DNA from: JABSSA01 sp039960995
GTDB taxonomy: Bacteria > Pseudomonadota > Alphaproteobacteria > Rhodobacterales > Rhodobacteraceae
Direction of reading: 5' to 3'
Length of the DNA: 64,000 nucleotides
Assembly (NCBI GenBank): GCA_039960995.1
Contig: JBDVKF010000029.1
Span: 1-64,000, forward strand
Below are positions 63,885 to 64,000 of the stretch, piece by piece (within the stretch, counting starts at the first letter, position 1; each line of letters opens with the position of its first letter). Both the position numbers and the translations under genes were made by a program. The notes beneath the pieces are model-generated. The model searched no databases. It saw only the letters and a list, made by a program, of their open reading frames with translations, and was not told the origin of the DNA.

Positions 63885-64000
63885 TTACTTAGCAGAAGCT
63901 TTTTTAGCCGCAGCAGTAACTTCGTTTGTTGCTTTTTTAACAACAGCCTGAGCATCTTCGCTGATGTCTTTGCCAGCGGCCATCATCAATTCAACTGTTT
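63885..64000 (-). CDS. Phasin, 3' end only
   Basis: 38 codons to the TAA at 63885-63887; the rest lies right of the window. The tail reads ELMMAAGKDISEDAQAVVKK then ATNEVTAAAKKASAK: Ala/Lys-rich amphipathic helix typical of granule-coating phasins. Upstream of phaR on the same strand. Confidence 0.85.
   Translation of the reverse strand, partial: TVELMMAAGKDISEDAQAVVKKATNEVTAAAKKASAK

Overview
The window looks like a piece of chromosome from a marine alphaproteobacterium of the Rhodobacterales (Roseobacter group). The evidence is the mixture of protein families (TRAP transporters, TAXI receptor with a fused permease, a PhaR/phasin locus, DUF2842, paired glutamine-synthetase-like genes), the many ATGA start/stop overlaps and the moderate GC content. 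This rests on protein resemblance, not on a marker gene: I found no rRNA, tRNA, CRISPR array or replication origin. Layout: 1-3.5 kb is an accessory edge (start of an IS transposase, small secreted or orphan genes, a GNAT acetyltransferase, a dispersed 30-bp repeat). 3.9-8.2 kb is an ABC importer of the AfuABC/FbpABC type. 8.7-11.7 kb is a three-gene TRAP importer followed by a LysR gene reduced to its two ends. 12.5-16.6 kb is a TAXI receptor, a fused TRAP permease and a universal stress protein. 16.8-22.2 kb is a seven-gene thiamine salvage operon (thiM-thiE-thiD-thiY-tenA-thiZ-thiX), every junction an ATGA overlap, led by a TPP riboswitch and a hairpin that hides the thiM ribosome binding site. 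22.3-31.4 kb holds small or poorly known genes, including a MarR locus with a perfect palindromic operator and a gene that appears frameshifted. 31.8-46.9 kb mixes housekeeping and accessory genes: sdaA, thiamine pyrophosphokinase with a G10 tract, a 758-aa very acidic protein, pncB and pncA on either side of an RTX protein built from a 72-residue super-repeat, trhO and purA. 46.9-50.8 kb has a cobalt-type nitrile hydratase operon, secG and pyrG. 51.9-63.0 kb is a long co-directional run: two TerB-like proteins, a cytoplasmic PhnD-like protein, a polar amino acid ABC importer (four genes), two glutamine-synthetase-like ligases flanking a class I amidotransferase, a PuuB-like FAD oxidase and a DegT-type aminotransferase. 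The window ends with phaR and the 3' end of a phasin gene. How the genes work together: the thi operon imports and salvages thiamine pieces (ThiXYZ import, TenA, ThiM/ThiD kinases, ThiE coupling) and the separate pyrophosphokinase at 35 kb would convert salvaged thiamine to TPP. pncA and pncB together turn nicotinamide into nicotinate mononucleotide. The 53.7-63.0 kb block reads as uptake of a basic amino acid or polyamine followed by gamma-glutamylation, oxidation and hydrolysis; this assembly, with two ligases around a GMP-synthase-like amidotransferase and no aldehyde dehydrogenase, is the best candidate here for a pathway with an unassigned substrate. The TerB-TerB-PhnD triplet just upstream is the best candidate for an undescribed functional module.
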